Shown: positions 1 to 9,696, counted from the first letter of the stretch. The stretch is DNA of 48,941 bases from Henriciella aquimarina (GCF_002088975.1 NZ_NCST01000044.1:1-48941), one strand, 5' to 3'. Numbers and translations: made by a program. Notes: generated from the letters alone by a model not told the origin.

Positions 1-273
1 AATCTCGTTCGCCTGGCGAAGCTCCTTCACTTCGCGCTCAAGCATCTTGATCCGCTCGCGCTCTTCGGTGCTTGGTCCCGCCCGCTTGCCGGCATCCCGC
101 TCGGCCTGCGCCACCCAGCCATGCAGCGTCTGCGGCACGCACCCGATCTTGCCGGCAATCGAGACGATCGCTGCCCATTGCGACGGGTACTCCCCGCCAT
201 GCTCCATCACCATCCGAATGGCTCGCTCACGCACCTCTGGCGAGTAAGGATGTCTCTGCTTCCTGTCTGTCAT
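1..273 (-). CDS. IS3-family transposase OrfA (partial, 3' end outside the window)
   Basis: OrfA is the small DNA-binding protein of IS3 elements; it is normally joined to the OrfB integrase by frameshifting. The visible 91 codons start [20 protein letters not shown]. They show a helix-turn-helix region with the [15 protein letters not shown] pattern common in this family. A leucine-zipper-like segment rich in E, R and L ([19 protein letters not shown]) follows at residues 73-91. The ATG at 273 follows directly from the inverted repeat end. OrfB would lie to the left and is not visible, so it cannot be judged whether the element is intact. Confidence 0.88.
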   Translation of the reverse strand, partial: MTDRKQRHPYSPEVRERAIRMVMEHGGEYPSQWAAIVSIAGKIGCVPQTLHGWVAQAERDAGKRAGPSTEERERIKMLEREVKELRQANEI

Positions 274-323
274 AAAACCACTCTCTCAATGAAAATGGCC
301 TCCGGCAAACCCGGCGCGGTTCA
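1..323 (-). mobile_element. IS3-family insertion sequence, left end (truncated by window edge)
   Basis: The outer boundary is at 323, where the leftward strand begins TGAACCGCGCCGGGTTTGCC, a typical IS3-family terminal inverted repeat (established pattern). OrfA starts about 50 bases inside, as expected for this family. The sequence just beyond 323 is methyltransferase coding sequence that is cut at this point. The other end of the element and any target-site duplication lie outside the window. Confidence 0.85.
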
Positions 324-784
324 ATCAATAGCATGCCGCCAGGTTTCAACAGGCGAAAGGCACTCGCGAGAATGCTCTTTTTTACTGGGATCGGGCATTG
401 GTGGAGAACAAGACTGGTTAAAACTTTGTCAGCAGTTCCTGGCGCAAGCTGATCATCGATTTCGGCATCCCCCAATGCAGTTATAAACTCTAAATCGGTG
501 CCAGCTTTCGCCGCTTTCTTTTCAGCGATGAGCCGAATGTCCGGATCCGGATCAAGGGCGATCATGCGGACGCCTGGGCGCTTGGTTTTGATCAGGATCG
601 CCATGCTCGCTGTCCCGGCGCCAATATCGACAATGGTTTCCCCATTTTCGGGCGCGAGCGCTGCCAATAGCTTTGCGCGCCATTGTTTCTCGCGGGTCAG
701 AAGCGCGATGACATGGTCATAAAGACCGATCGAACCGCGAGGGCCGAGAGCAGGGGTGAAATCAGGGGTCGGGGACTTTGTCAT
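227..784 (-). pseudogene. Class I SAM-dependent methyltransferase, truncated by the IS3 element
   Basis: Residues 1-153 are native methyltransferase sequence. Motif I is VDIGAGTASMAIL near residue 52, followed by an acidic strand end (ALDPDPD) and a late motif LLKPGGMLLIE. This is a Rossmann-fold methyltransferase, with the substrate unknown. At position 323 the IS begins, and the reading frame runs on into the IS for about 32 codons ([14 protein letters not shown] and onward) before stopping at 227. The C-terminal part of the domain is therefore replaced by IS-encoded residues, and the protein is probably inactive. The gene is divergent from the porin gene at 969. The rest of it may lie beyond the IS, outside the window. 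Confidence 0.8.
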
Positions 785-968
785 GGAGCGGTTTTAGGGC
801 TGCGAAGCCGTGACCGTCTTGAACGTTTCAACGGCCAGGGACGCGAGGTCTCTGCAGCGTCAAGTGTAATGATTGAGGGAACGCGCCGTCTAAGCCGTAT
901 CAGCTCTTAGACTGCTTGCGTCTCATTCGCGGCAGCCTTCGACCCAAACACATTGGAGGATTTCGCCC
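785..968. promoter_or_regulatory. Divergent intergenic region upstream of the ADI operon
   Basis: This 184-base gap separates the broken methyltransferase from the rightward porin/ADI operon, so the operon promoter should be here. A small inverted repeat, TTGAACGTTTCAA, lies at 819-831. It does not match the FNR/Anr consensus in spacing or half-site. A good ribosome-binding site (GGAGGA, 955-960) sits 8 bases before the porin ATG. No confident -35/-10 pair was recognised. Confidence 0.35.
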
Positions 969-2364
969 ATGAGACGCTCAACGGTATCCCGCATGGCATT
1001 GTCGCGCCCATGCTCGCAGATTAAACAAACCGTGCTGGCGCTGCCGGCGCGCTATCGTATCGCCAGGGCCGCCCTGCTTGGGGTCGCCACGATAAGTATC
1101 TTAGCCATTCCAGCTGCGGCACAGATCAATCTCTATGATAGCGAAGATGTCGCGATTGATGTCGGTCTTGACGCAGCCACAGCGGCTTTCGCACAGAGTA
1201 ATCCCTGGTTTGGCGAGCCCGAGGCCAATATCGGCGTCGACACCAACAGTTGGGCCGAATTCGCGATTGAGCCCCAGCTATATCTAACCCCTGAAAAATG
1301 TATTGGGCGGTGAGGTCTCAGCTGGCATATCTGGCGTCGCGACCAAGACTTATGGTGAGAGCGCAGACGGCTTCGCTGCAGGGATCGACGATCCGGGCAA
1401 GGCCACCCTCGAAAAACTCTATGTCGGATGGAAAACCGATCTCGGCGGAGATGATTTCTTTGAAATTGTCGGGGGTGACTTCGATTATGAAATCGGCACC
1501 GGTTTCCTGATCAAGGACGGTGGGCGCGATGGCGGCGATCGGGGAGGCTTCTATCTCGGCGCCCGGTCTGCTTCTCGCAGCAGCGGCCTGGTTCGCCTTC
1601 AGAAAGGGGAGCTTCTGCTCGAAGGCTTCTGGCTCGGCAACAATCCCGGCCGCGGCGGCATCAAGGCGCATGTCGGCGGTGTTAACGCCGAATACGATGT
1701 CTCCGAGCGCGCTTCAATTGGTGCGACCTATATCGAGGTCGCTCATTTCGATGACCCGGTGACGGCGAACACGGCCGAAGAGCTGAAAACCTATGATGTG
1801 CGCGCCGCAGTCAATGTCACTGATCGTTTCACCTTATCAGGAGAATACGCTCTGCAGGACGGAGCCAGTTTCTATGAAGGCAATGGCTGGTATCTCCAAG
1901 GCGACTACGCCTTGGAAGACCTACGCTTCGAGCCGACACTCACCTATCGTTATGCGGTTGTCACCGGCGACGATCCAACAACGCCTCAGAATGAGGAATT
2001 TGTGCCGCTCGCCTATGGTTTCACCGATTATGGCCAATGGTATCAGGGCGAGATTACCGGCAATTGGATTTTCGGAAACTCTAACCAGAAAACTCATATG
2101 ATCAAAGGCTCCGCCACGCTGACCGACTCAGTGTCGGTGACTGCGTCCTGGCTGAACTTCACACTGGATGAACCTGGTCAGATCGGGGTGAGCGATGAGG
2201 CTTTCGGCGACGAGATTGATGTTTTCTTGGACTGGCAAGCGACCGACCGGCTGTTCTTGTCAGCCGTTGCTGCTGTGATGATCCCGGGCGACGGCGCTGA
2301 ACAGTTTACCGGCGGCGACAAGACCTGGTCTCACATCATGTTCTACGCATCCGTCGCGTTCTGA
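969..2364 (+). pseudogene. Outer-membrane porin-like protein, frameshifted
   Basis: The first frame (969-1313) encodes an N-terminal signal peptide (hydrophobic stretch LLGVATISILAIPAAAQ) and the start of a mature protein. It stops after LYLTPEKCIGR. The next frame (readable from about 1294 to 2364) continues as VLGGEVSAGISG and runs to a C-terminal aromatic residue (FYASVAF), as in outer-membrane beta-barrels. Alternating glycine- and aromatic-rich strands cover the whole length. Removing one A from the AAAAA run at 1294-1298 joins the frames as LYLTPENVLGGEVSAG. The gene is therefore a one-base insertion mutant, a phase-variable allele or a sequence error. It lies 16 bases before the antiporter gene and probably supplied outer-membrane uptake for the ADI pathway (inference). 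Confidence 0.75.
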
Positions 2365-2380
2365 AAGAGGGGTTAAAGAC

Positions 2381-3826
2381 ATGTCCGATACGCTCCAAAC
2401 GAAAGACACGCCAGCCTCTTCGAAGGGCTTCAAGTTTCCAACCGCTTATACAATCCTGTTCGCGCTGATCGCTTTGGTGGCCCTTGGCACCTGGTTTGTT
2501 CCGGCCGGGCAATATGAGCGTGTTGAAAACACTGAGCTTGGCCGCGAAGTCCCGGTCCCTGGAACATACGAAACTGTCGACGCGAACCCGCAAGGCCTTG
2601 TCGATATTTTTCTCGCTCCGATTGGCGGGTTCTATAATCCAGATAGCTATGAAGCGCAGGCGATCGATGTCGCGCTCTTCGTTATCATCATTGGTGGTTT
2701 TCTCGGCGTCGTAACCCGAACCGGTGCCATTGATCACGCGATCGAGCGCGCCATGTCGGCCTTGAAAGGACGGGAGATCTGGATGATCCCGATCCTGATG
2801 GCCTTCTTCGCCGCAGGCGGTACGACCTATGGCATGGCCGAGGAATCGCTTGCCTTCTACGGGCTCCTGATCCCGGTCATGCTTGCGGCGCGGTTTGACG
2901 CGGTCGTCGCTGTCGCGGTGATCCTTCTTGGGGCTGGGGTCGGCGTCCTCGGGTCGACGATTAATCCGTTCGCAACCGTCATCGCTTCTAACGCCGCCGG
3001 GGTTCCGTTTACCGACGGCCTGGGCTTGCGGCTCTTCATTCTCGTGACCGGCTGGGCGATATGTTCGGCCTATGTGATGCGCTACGCACTTAAGGTGAGA
3101 GCGAACCCCTCGAAATCGATCATTGCCGACAAGTCAGATGAAATCGCTGGCCGGTTCAAGGGCGATGGTCACGATCCGAATGCGCCGCTTTCAAGATCAC
3201 AAATTCTGACCCTGATCATATTTGCTGCGACCTTTGCCATCATGATTTGGGGTGTCTCTTCACAAGGCTGGTGGATGGACAAGATGTCTGCACTGTTTAT
3301 TGCCGCTTCCATCCTTGTTGGCGTTGCCGGCTGGATGGGAGAGGAAGGCTTCATCGACGCATTCATGGCAGGTGCAAAAGATCTGCTCGGCGTCGCTCTT
3401 ATCATTGGCATCGCGCGCGGGATCGTCGTGATCATGGATGCCGGTAAGATGACCGATACGATCCTGCATGCGGGCGAAGGCGCCCTGAGCGGGCTTGGCC
3501 CGATCGGCTTCATCAATACTATGTTTGGAATTGAGCTCGGTCTCTCTTTCCTGGTGCCCTCATCTTCCGGACTCGCGGTTTTGAGTATGCCGATCATGGC
3601 CCCGCTTGCTGATTTTTCTGATGTCGACCGCTCGCTTGTTGTCACTGCCTATCAATCGGCCAATGGGCTTGTGAACCTAATCAATCCGACCTTTGCCGTT
3701 GTCATGGGTGCCCTTGCGATTGGCGGGGTGCCGTATCAGCGCTGGCTGCGCTTCATGTGGCCGCTTCTGCTCGTGCTCGTCATTCTGATCATGGGGTCGC
3801 TCAGTATTGCGACCCTGCTCAACTGA
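2381..3826 (+). CDS. YfcC-family basic amino acid antiporter (arginine/ornithine exchanger candidate)
   Basis: This 481-residue inner-membrane protein has about 12 hydrophobic segments. It carries family hallmarks: an N-terminal [24 protein letters not shown] segment with a periplasmic loop, a [15 protein letters not shown] loop, a [13 protein letters not shown] motif and a late [18 protein letters not shown] region. YfcC-family proteins are related to DcuC-like carriers and often lie with arginine deiminase genes, where exchange of arginine for ornithine drives the pathway. Its place directly before arginine deiminase supports that role. The substrate itself is inferred from context. The ATG at 2381 follows an AG-rich ribosome-binding region after the porin stop. 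Confidence 0.85.
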   Translation: MSDTLQTKDTPASSKGFKFPTAYTILFALIALVALGTWFVPAGQYERVENTELGREVPVPGTYETVDANPQGLVDIFLAPIGGFYNPDSYEAQAIDVALFVIIIGGFLGVVTRTGAIDHAIERAMSALKGREIWMIPILMAFFAAGGTTYGMAEESLAFYGLLIPVMLAARFDAVVAVAVILLGAGVGVLGSTINPFATVIASNAAGVPFTDGLGLRLFILVTGWAICSAYVMRYALKVRANPSKSIIADKSDEIAGRFKGDGHDPNAPLSRSQILTLIIFAATFAIMIWGVSSQGWWMDKMSALFIAASILVGVAGWMGEEGFIDAFMAGAKDLLGVALIIGIARGIVVIMDAGKMTDTILHAGEGALSGLGPIGFINTMFGIELGLSFLVPSSSGLAVLSMPIMAPLADFSDVDRSLVVTAYQSANGLVNLINPTFAVVMGALAIGGVPYQRWLRFMWPLLLVLVILIMGSLSIATLLN

Positions 3827-3893
3827 GCGTGGCGGCGCCAATTCCATTGCAAGCCACGCTTCATCTCAAACCGCCCGTGAAAGGACACTTCTC

Positions 3894-5123
3894 ATGACAG
3901 GCTTCGGTGTACATTCCGAAATCGGAAAACTGCGCAAAGTCATTACCTGCCAGCCCGGCCTTGCGCATTCGAGGCTGACGCCGGCCAATGCCGACGCTTT
4001 GCTTTATGATGACGTCCTCTGGGTTCAGGAGGCGAAGACCGATCATGCTGATTTTCGCATGAAGATGAGCAATCGCGGGGTTGAAGTCTATGAGTTTCAC
4101 GATCTGCTGAGTGAGATTGTCGCGATGCCGGAAGCGCGCGAATGGATCCTCGATCGGCGGATTACCGAAGACCAGGTTGGCGTTGGCATGCTTGAGGATT
4201 TGCGGGCCTGGCTGTCTGAGCTCGCCCCCTATCAATTGGCGGTGTTTCTGGTCGGCGGGATCGCAGTTCATGATCTGCCGTTTAAGGCCAAAGACATGTT
4301 TGGCAGCTATTTGGGGCCCGATGGTTTTGTGATTCCGCCGCTCCCTAATACGCAGTTTCCGCGCGATAATAGTTGCTGGATCGGCAATGGCCTGACGTTA
4401 AATCCGATGTTCTGGCCAGCCAGACGGCCGGAAACCCTGCTGGTGGCCGCTGTCTATAAATTTCACCCTGCCTTTTCAGGCGGTGACTTCAAAGTCTGGT
4501 GGGGCGATCCGGATACCGATCACGGCCCGGCGACGCTGGAGGGCGGCGATGTTATGCCATGGGGCAATGGCACTGTGCTGATCGGCATGGGCGAGCGCAC
4601 CTCGCCGCAGGCCGTTGGGCAGGTGGCGCGCGCCCTTTTTAACAACGAAGCGGCAACGCAGGTCATTGCTTGCCAAATGCCGCGAGCCCGCAGCGCCATG
4701 CATCTCGATACGGTTTTCTCTCACTGCGACCGCGATGTCGCCACCGCTTTTGTCGAGGTCTGCGATCAGATTCAATGCTATACGCTACGCCCTTGCGACA
4801 AGCCTGATCGTGTCTGTGTCGAGCAAGAAACGCGGCACCTGTTTGCGATTGCGGCCGAGGCTTTAGGGCTCAAAAAACTCAATATCGTTCAGACTGGCGG
4901 GGATGCCTACAATCAGGAGCGAGAGCAATGGGATGATGGCAACAATGTCGTCGCCCTCGAGCCTGGCGTGGTTGTCGCTTATGACCGCAACACCTCGACC
5001 AACACGTTGCTGCGCAAAGCCGGTATCGAAGTGATCACAATCCGGGGGTCTGAGCTTGGGCGCGGCCGGGGCGGCGGTCATTGCATGACCTGTCCGGTCT
5101 GGCGCGACCCAGTCGATTTTTAG
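3894..5123 (+). CDS. arcA: Arginine deiminase
   Basis: This enzyme hydrolyses arginine to citrulline and ammonia, the first step of the ADI pathway, in the cytoplasm. The 409-residue protein has all catalytic residues of the family. Asp158 lies in [10 protein letters not shown], Glu216 in LEGGD, His270 and Asp272 in HLDTVF, and nucleophile Cys397 in GGGHCMTCP. The length is typical (about 410). The chosen ATG at 3894 has AAAGGA about 8 bases upstream; a longer in-frame opening from 3807 would overlap the antiporter gene and is unlikely. Ornithine carbamoyltransferase and carbamate kinase follow in the same order as in classical arcABC operons. Confidence 0.96.
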   Translation: MTGFGVHSEIGKLRKVITCQPGLAHSRLTPANADALLYDDVLWVQEAKTDHADFRMKMSNRGVEVYEFHDLLSEIVAMPEAREWILDRRITEDQVGVGMLEDLRAWLSELAPYQLAVFLVGGIAVHDLPFKAKDMFGSYLGPDGFVIPPLPNTQFPRDNSCWIGNGLTLNPMFWPARRPETLLVAAVYKFHPAFSGGDFKVWWGDPDTDHGPATLEGGDVMPWGNGTVLIGMGERTSPQAVGQVARALFNNEAATQVIACQMPRARSAMHLDTVFSHCDRDVATAFVEVCDQIQCYTLRPCDKPDRVCVEQETRHLFAIAAEALGLKKLNIVQTGGDAYNQEREQWDDGNNVVALEPGVVVAYDRNTSTNTLLRKAGIEVITIRGSELGRGRGGGHCMTCPVWRDPVDF

Positions 5124-5162
5124 AGTTCAATTGCTGAACCCAAATTTAAACAAGGACATATG

Positions 5163-6164
5163 ATGGCTTATAATCTTCAAGGGCGCAGTTTCCTGAAACT
5201 GCTCGACTTTGATCAACGCGCCGTACGCTATTTGCTGGATCTTTCGCGGGATCTGAAGCGGGCGAAATATTCGGGCATTGAGCATCAAAGCCTGAAGGGC
5301 AAAAACATCTGCCTGATCTTCGAGAAGGCTTCGACGCGCACCATGTGCGCCTTCGAGGTCGCGTCTATGGATCAGGGGGCAGGGGTCACCTACCTTGGGC
5401 CGTCGGGGTCGCACATTGGCAAAAAGGAATCGATCAAGGATACAGCTCGCGTGCTCGGGCACATGTATGACGCCATCGAATATCGCGGGTTCTCGCAAGA
5501 CATTGTCGAGACGCTGGCAGAGTATTCGGGTGTGCCGGTGTTTAATGGCCTGACCGACGAATGGCACCCGACCCAAATGCTGGCTGATCTGATGACGATG
5601 CGCGAGCATGCTGACAAACCGCTCACCGATATCTCTTACGCTTTTGTCGGCGACGCCCGAAGCAATATGGGTCATTCCTTGATGGTCGCAGGCTGCCTGA
5701 TGGGCATGGATGTCCGTATCGGCGCGCCGCGTGAGAACTGGCCTGGCGAGGAATATTTGAGCGCGGCAAAAGCTCTGGCCGCTTCGTCGGGCGCGCGGCT
5801 GACGCTAACCGAAGATGCTCAAGAGGCGGTGAAAGGGTGTGATTTCATAAACACCGATGTCTGGGTCTCGATGGGCGAACCGGACAGTGTTTGGCAAGAG
5901 CGGATAAAACTGCTCAAGCCCTATCAGGTCAATACTGATTTGATGGCGGCGACGGGTAAGGCGACCACCAAATTCATGCACTGTCTTCCAGCTTTTCATA
6001 ATGCCGAAACCGAAGTTGGCCGCGAGATGCTCAGCAAATTCGGAATCGCAGAAATGGAGGTGACGGAAGCGGTTTTTGAATCGCCTGCCGGCATTCAATT
6101 CGAGCAGGCAGAGAACCGGCTACACACGATCAAGGCGATACTCGTCGCGACGCTGGGAGGTTAG
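5163..6164 (+). CDS. arcB: Ornithine carbamoyltransferase (catabolic)
   Basis: In this context the enzyme runs the phosphorolysis of citrulline to ornithine and carbamoyl phosphate. The 333-residue protein has the carbamoyl-phosphate motif STRT at residues 57-60, the HPTQ motif at 135-138 and the ornithine-site FMHCLP motif near residue 275. Two adjacent ATGs occur at 5160 and 5163. The AAGGA at 5152-5156 is only 3 bases from the first but 6 from the second, so the second is preferred. Placement between arcA and arcC supports the catabolic ArcB role. Sequence alone does not separate it strictly from anabolic ArgF. Confidence 0.94.
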   Translation: MAYNLQGRSFLKLLDFDQRAVRYLLDLSRDLKRAKYSGIEHQSLKGKNICLIFEKASTRTMCAFEVASMDQGAGVTYLGPSGSHIGKKESIKDTARVLGHMYDAIEYRGFSQDIVETLAEYSGVPVFNGLTDEWHPTQMLADLMTMREHADKPLTDISYAFVGDARSNMGHSLMVAGCLMGMDVRIGAPRENWPGEEYLSAAKALAASSGARLTLTEDAQEAVKGCDFINTDVWVSMGEPDSVWQERIKLLKPYQVNTDLMAATGKATTKFMHCLPAFHNAETEVGREMLSKFGIAEMEVTEAVFESPAGIQFEQAENRLHTIKAILVATLGG

Positions 6165-6167
6165 GCA

Positions 6168-7103
6168 ATGCGAATTGTCGTTGCTCTTGGTGGAAATGCG
6201 CTGCTGAAACGCGGCGAACCCCTGACCGTCGCCAACCAGCGCGCAAATGTAAAGATTGCGGCAAGCGCGTTAGCGCCTCTGGCACGTGACCATGAGCTCA
6301 TTATCTCTCATGGCAATGGCCCTCAGGTCGGCCTGTTGGCCCTGCAAGGCGCGGCCTACAAACCGGATGAAGCCTTTCCTCTGGATGTGCTCGGGGCTGA
6401 GACGGAAGGTATGATCGGATATGTCATCGAGCGTGAACTGCGCAATTTGCTGCCAGAGCGCAAAGAAGTCGCCACGCTGCTGACAATGATTGAAGTTGAC
6501 GCCTCTGATCCAGCCTTCGAAAGCCCGAGCAAGTTTGTTGGACCCATCTATTCCCGGGACGAAGCGGAGCGTCTGGCGGCACAGAAGGGTTGGTCCGTGA
6601 AAGCCGATGGCAAGGATTGGCGCCGCGTTGTGCCATCGCCGGCGCCGCGGCGAATTCTCGAGCTTGAACCTATTCGATGGGTGCTGGATCGCGGGGCGGT
6701 GGTCATTTGTGCGGGCGGCGGTGGAATCCCGACGCAGCGCACCGGCACAGGCGCTCTTCAGGGGATCGAGGCTGTGATTGATAAGGACTTTGCCAGCGAG
6801 TTGCTGGCGCGCGAGCTGGGCGCTGATCTGTTCGTGATGGCGACAGATGTCGATGGGGTTTACACCGACTGGGGCAAGTCTTCGCAGCGGCGCATTCTTG
6901 AAGCTTCGCCCGATGCACTTAACGCCTATGAGTTTCCTGCGGGATCGATGGGGCCGAAGGTCACCGCAGCAAGCTCTTTTGCGCGCCAAACCGGCGCCAG
7001 AGCAGCAATAGGGGCGCTAAAAGATATCGAAGCGATCGTTGCCGGCGCAGCTGGCACGATTGTTAGCAAGTCAATCCATGGCATCAGCGAAGTGTCTGAG
7101 TGA
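6168..7103 (+). CDS. arcC: Carbamate kinase
   Basis: This enzyme converts carbamoyl phosphate and ADP to ATP, carbon dioxide and ammonia, the energy-yielding last step of the ADI pathway. The 311-residue length is normal for the amino acid kinase fold. Motifs seen are the N-terminal [10 protein letters not shown], the [10 protein letters not shown] loop, a CAGGGGIP nucleotide loop, and [10 protein letters not shown] followed by MATDVDGVY. It starts 3 bases after the arcB stop, and its TGA overlaps the next start codon, showing tight operon organisation. Confidence 0.96.
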   Translation: MRIVVALGGNALLKRGEPLTVANQRANVKIAASALAPLARDHELIISHGNGPQVGLLALQGAAYKPDEAFPLDVLGAETEGMIGYVIERELRNLLPERKEVATLLTMIEVDASDPAFESPSKFVGPIYSRDEAERLAAQKGWSVKADGKDWRRVVPSPAPRRILELEPIRWVLDRGAVVICAGGGGIPTQRTGTGALQGIEAVIDKDFASELLARELGADLFVMATDVDGVYTDWGKSSQRRILEASPDALNAYEFPAGSMGPKVTAASSFARQTGARAAIGALKDIEAIVAGAAGTIVSKSIHGISEVSE

Positions 7104-7624
7104 TGCGTTCGGATGTCGTTACAAAATCTGTTCGCGGCGCGCTGCCAAAGCTTCTGCTTCCGGAGGCGTTCGCGATAGAAGTAACCGCCTCGGATGCTGA
7201 TATTGACGCCTTCAATCACGTCAATAATGCGGTGTACCTGAAATGGATGAATGACTGCGCGGCGGCGCACTCGGCTGCAGTGGGGCTGCCCGCGGAGGCG
7301 TGTGTCACGCTCGACCGCGGAATGGCGGTTCGGGAAACAAAATTGCTCTATCAGCATCCCGCGCGCCTCGGCGATGAGGTCATTATTGCCAACTGGGTGA
7401 CACAAAACGATGGACGATTAAGAGCCAGCCGCGCGTTTCAGATCCTGCGGCGTTCTGATGACACGACGCTTTTGCTGGGCGCATCCAATTATGCCTGCAT
7501 CGCGCTCTCCACGGGTAGACCGGTTCGCATGCCAGATATTTTCCGCGACCAATATCGGGTTGATCAACATGTAGAACGCCAGCTCTTAGCAGATGCTGAT
7601 CTGCGCTCTAGACTCCTGTTTTAG
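7103..7624 (+). CDS. Hotdog-fold acyl-CoA thioesterase (4-hydroxybenzoyl-CoA thioesterase type)
   Basis: The 173-residue protein has the family signature DADIDAFNHVNNAVYLKWM near residues 31-49, where the Asp and the HVNN segment form the active site. It probably hydrolyses a small or aromatic acyl-CoA; the substrate is unknown. The ATG at 7103 overlaps the arcC TGA, so translation is probably coupled; a GTG at 7100 is also possible. No thioesterase step is known in the ADI pathway, so the gene may serve a second pathway carried on the same transcript together with the Rieske protein. Confidence 0.85.
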   Translation: MRSDVVTKSVRGALPKLLLPEAFAIEVTASDADIDAFNHVNNAVYLKWMNDCAAAHSAAVGLPAEACVTLDRGMAVRETKLLYQHPARLGDEVIIANWVTQNDGRLRASRAFQILRRSDDTTLLLGASNYACIALSTGRPVRMPDIFRDQYRVDQHVERQLLADADLRSRLLF

Positions 7625-7669
7625 GAACACTATCGATTGTCCGAACACCTATTCAGAAGGCCCGTTGCC

Positions 7670-8527
7670 ATGCTCACAGAAACCGAAAAAGATCTATGTG
7701 CGTCTCGCCCGAACAGCGTGAGCTATGACCGTGTCGCGGACCTCCACTTTCTCGGAAACTATGTGCGCCGTCTGCCGGTGAATATGGCCCGAATGATGGA
7801 GAATGCGCATGATTGGGAGCATCTTCCTTATGTTCACGCCTCGTCATTCGCGTCGATCGATCTGATCAGCAAGGGCCCCTGGGGGTGGCGCGCAAAGATC
7901 GGACTTCCTGGCGGCGGTGATTATCAGCTTTTGGACCTCATCATTGATGAGACCAGACACTATTGGGTATCCACGGTGTTTTCCGGAATGGGAACAGGGA
8001 CCGAAATCCATACGCAGGCGACAGAACTCTATGGCGATGAGATAGAAGTCGATGTCCGGTTCTATTTACCCGAAGCGCCTGCGGACAAATCCGTTGCCGA
8101 CTTCGTTCTGAACTATCTGACAGATCAGTATCGCGTTTTGTACGATGAAGACCTTGGCTTAATGTCAGGGCGACAATCTGCGTTGGATGATCGGATGGCG
8201 CGGCGCGATGAACCGCCAGGTTTAGCGTCTGTTTTGGTGGGGGATGTATCTGAGCTGGACCCGCTCGGAACTCATTTGGTTGAGACACAAGCCGGTCGTT
8301 TCTGTGTGCGGCGATGGCGCGATGAGTGGATCGTTCATAGCGCCATCTGCCCTCACATGCTCGGCCCCCTAAATGAGGCCAAACTTGATGAACACGGCAA
8401 CATCACCTGCCCATGGCACGGTTACAGGTTTGATGTTGCCACGGGTCAAAACATCGGCGCAAAGTGCAATGACCTAGCGCAGGCACCGCGACTGATAGAA
8501 CGCAACGGCAAGCTCTATTTAGACTGA
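7670..8527 (+). CDS. Rieske non-haem iron oxygenase-like protein with reversed domain order
   Basis: The 285-residue protein looks like a circularly rearranged Rieske oxygenase. Its N-terminal part (about 1-180) resembles the catalytic SRPBCC domain, with the mononuclear iron pattern D48-x2-H51-x4-H56 and a possible carboxylate ligand D161 in YDEDLGLMSGRQ. The Rieske [2Fe-2S] domain is C-terminal (about 185-285), with ligands C227-P-H229 and C247-P-W-H250. Usual ring-hydroxylating oxygenases have the Rieske domain first. A TTG at 7637 opens the frame, but the ATG at 7670 has AGAAGG 9 bases upstream and is preferred. It follows the thioesterase by 45 bases on the same strand. The substrate is unknown. 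Confidence 0.83.
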   Translation: MLTETEKDLCASRPNSVSYDRVADLHFLGNYVRRLPVNMARMMENAHDWEHLPYVHASSFASIDLISKGPWGWRAKIGLPGGGDYQLLDLIIDETRHYWVSTVFSGMGTGTEIHTQATELYGDEIEVDVRFYLPEAPADKSVADFVLNYLTDQYRVLYDEDLGLMSGRQSALDDRMARRDEPPGLASVLVGDVSELDPLGTHLVETQAGRFCVRRWRDEWIVHSAICPHMLGPLNEAKLDEHGNITCPWHGYRFDVATGQNIGAKCNDLAQAPRLIERNGKLYLD

Positions 8528-8656
8528 ACCTCAGGGTGCGCATCAGCATTTGAAGTGAGTGCGAAATGGGAAGTCTCACATTTTCCGGATCGAGTACGAA
8601 ACCATATGCTCGCGCTAAAATCCGTGGCGTTCTTTGCTTGGTCAGCAATCGCGTTT

Positions 8657-8935
8657 TCACGCGCGCTGAAAGTGACCGAGGATCATCCAGGCGCCGATCG
8701 CGACAAATCCCAAGCCTGCAATCATCTTCAATGGCAGCATGCTTAGCCAGCGCTCTGCGGCGGCTCCTAACATGACGGCGATCGCCGTAGAAGCGGTCAA
8801 TGCGGCAGTGGCGGCAAAGAACACAAACCATTTGTTCCGATCGCCGTCCGATGCAAATAGCAATGTCGCCAGCTGGGTCTTGTCTCCCAGCTCAGCCAAG
8901 AAAACGGTTACAAACACTGTGAAGAAGGCTGTCAT
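8657..8935 (-). CDS. GDT1/TMEM165 (UPF0016) family transporter, single-domain form
   Basis: This 92-residue membrane protein has three hydrophobic helices. The first carries the family motif ELGDKTQLAT (residues 15-24, E-x-G-D-K-T), which binds Ca2+ or Mn2+ in this superfamily. Many members carry two such repeats. This one carries a single repeat, so it would act as a homodimer or with a second half-size partner (inference). No partner gene is visible nearby, and no yybP-ykoY riboswitch was recognised upstream. Likely role: manganese or calcium export. Confidence 0.82.
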   Translation of the reverse strand: MTAFFTVFVTVFLAELGDKTQLATLLFASDGDRNKWFVFFAATAALTASTAIAVMLGAAAERWLSMLPLKMIAGLGFVAIGAWMILGHFQRA

Positions 8936-8966
8936 TTTACGCTTGTTTCCTAATGGCGTGATTGAT

Positions 8967-8987
8967 CCCGTCAGCTAGGGTGACGGG
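8967..8987. repeat. Hairpin-forming inverted repeat between rhodanese and GDT1 genes
   Basis: CCCGTCA (8967-8973) and TGACGGG (8981-8987) form a perfect 7-bp stem with a 7-base loop. No T-run follows on either strand, so it is a poor intrinsic terminator. It lies in the leader of the leftward GDT1 gene and may be a regulatory hairpin or operator. The function is unknown. Confidence 0.45.
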
Positions 8988-9035
8988 CAGTTACAGCGAT
9001 TTCTGGTTTTGCCGGAAGGGCGCAGCGACACACGA

Positions 9036-9500
9036 TCATTCCTCGGTTTTGCTTTCAATGAGCTGCAGCACGCCCAGATCATTCTCCAGGGGCTGGCCGG
9101 CCTGCGCCCAGGTCTCAAACCCTTCATGAGCGACAACGCTTTGGTATCCTTGCGCATCGAGCGCTTTTTTGACGAGCGCTGCTCGACTTCCGGTCTTGCA
9201 GTAAACAATGATTTCGGTTTCCGCGTCGCGTACTTTTTCGGCGACTTCAAATTCGACCCGGCCGCGTGGGATCCAGATCGCATCCGGAATATGCCCAAGT
9301 TCGTATTCGTCTTCGGTTCGCACATCGATCAATATCAGGTCAGGATTTTCGGTCTTTCGCTCCTGAACATATGTGTTCCCAACAAATTCGATCCCATCTT
9401 TCGCCGCTGCGACAACCGCGTCGCGGGTCATGGGTTCATCTGCATACGCGGCCCCTCCGAAAATCACGAGCGCGCAATAGATTAGTGAACTCCGCATCAT
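9036..9500 (-). CDS. Exported rhodanese-like sulfurtransferase
   Basis: This protein of about 154 residues has a signal peptide (MMRSSLIYCALVIFGGAAYA) followed by a single rhodanese domain. The domain shows LILIDVRTEDEYELGHIPDA and the active-site loop YCKTGSRA, in which the Cys is the persulfide-forming residue. It should act in the periplasm. The ATG at 9500 is chosen because GGAGA lies 5 bases upstream and the signal peptide starts there; a longer frame from 9539 adds a charged extension. Its sulfur donor and partner are unknown. Confidence 0.87.
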   Translation of the reverse strand: MMRSSLIYCALVIFGGAAYADEPMTRDAVVAAAKDGIEFVGNTYVQERKTENPDLILIDVRTEDEYELGHIPDAIWIPRGRVEFEVAEKVRDAETEIIVYCKTGSRAALVKKALDAQGYQSVVAHEGFETWAQAGQPLENDLGVLQLIESKTEE

Positions 9501-9696
9501 TGGTATCTCCACAATATGTTTTTCATCTGCCCAACTCACCCCGACTCTAAAAGCGCCTGTTTGATATACATCTCGACATTAAGCTACTACGCGAAACGCA
9601 ATCAAACCCCTGTAAATCGTCTTCAAAAGCGTTCCGATGCCGGCTCTAATCTCCAATGTCGGACTTCAATACAACAGTTGCTCTTGTCACAAAACT

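Noticed and set aside
819..831. TTGAACGTTTCAA as an FNR/Anr box for the ADI operon
   Set aside because: Half-sites and the 3-base centre do not fit TTGAT-N4-ATCAA.
8936..9035. yybP-ykoY manganese riboswitch before the GDT1 gene
   Set aside because: Only a simple 7-bp hairpin is seen; the conserved loop sequences of that riboswitch are missing.
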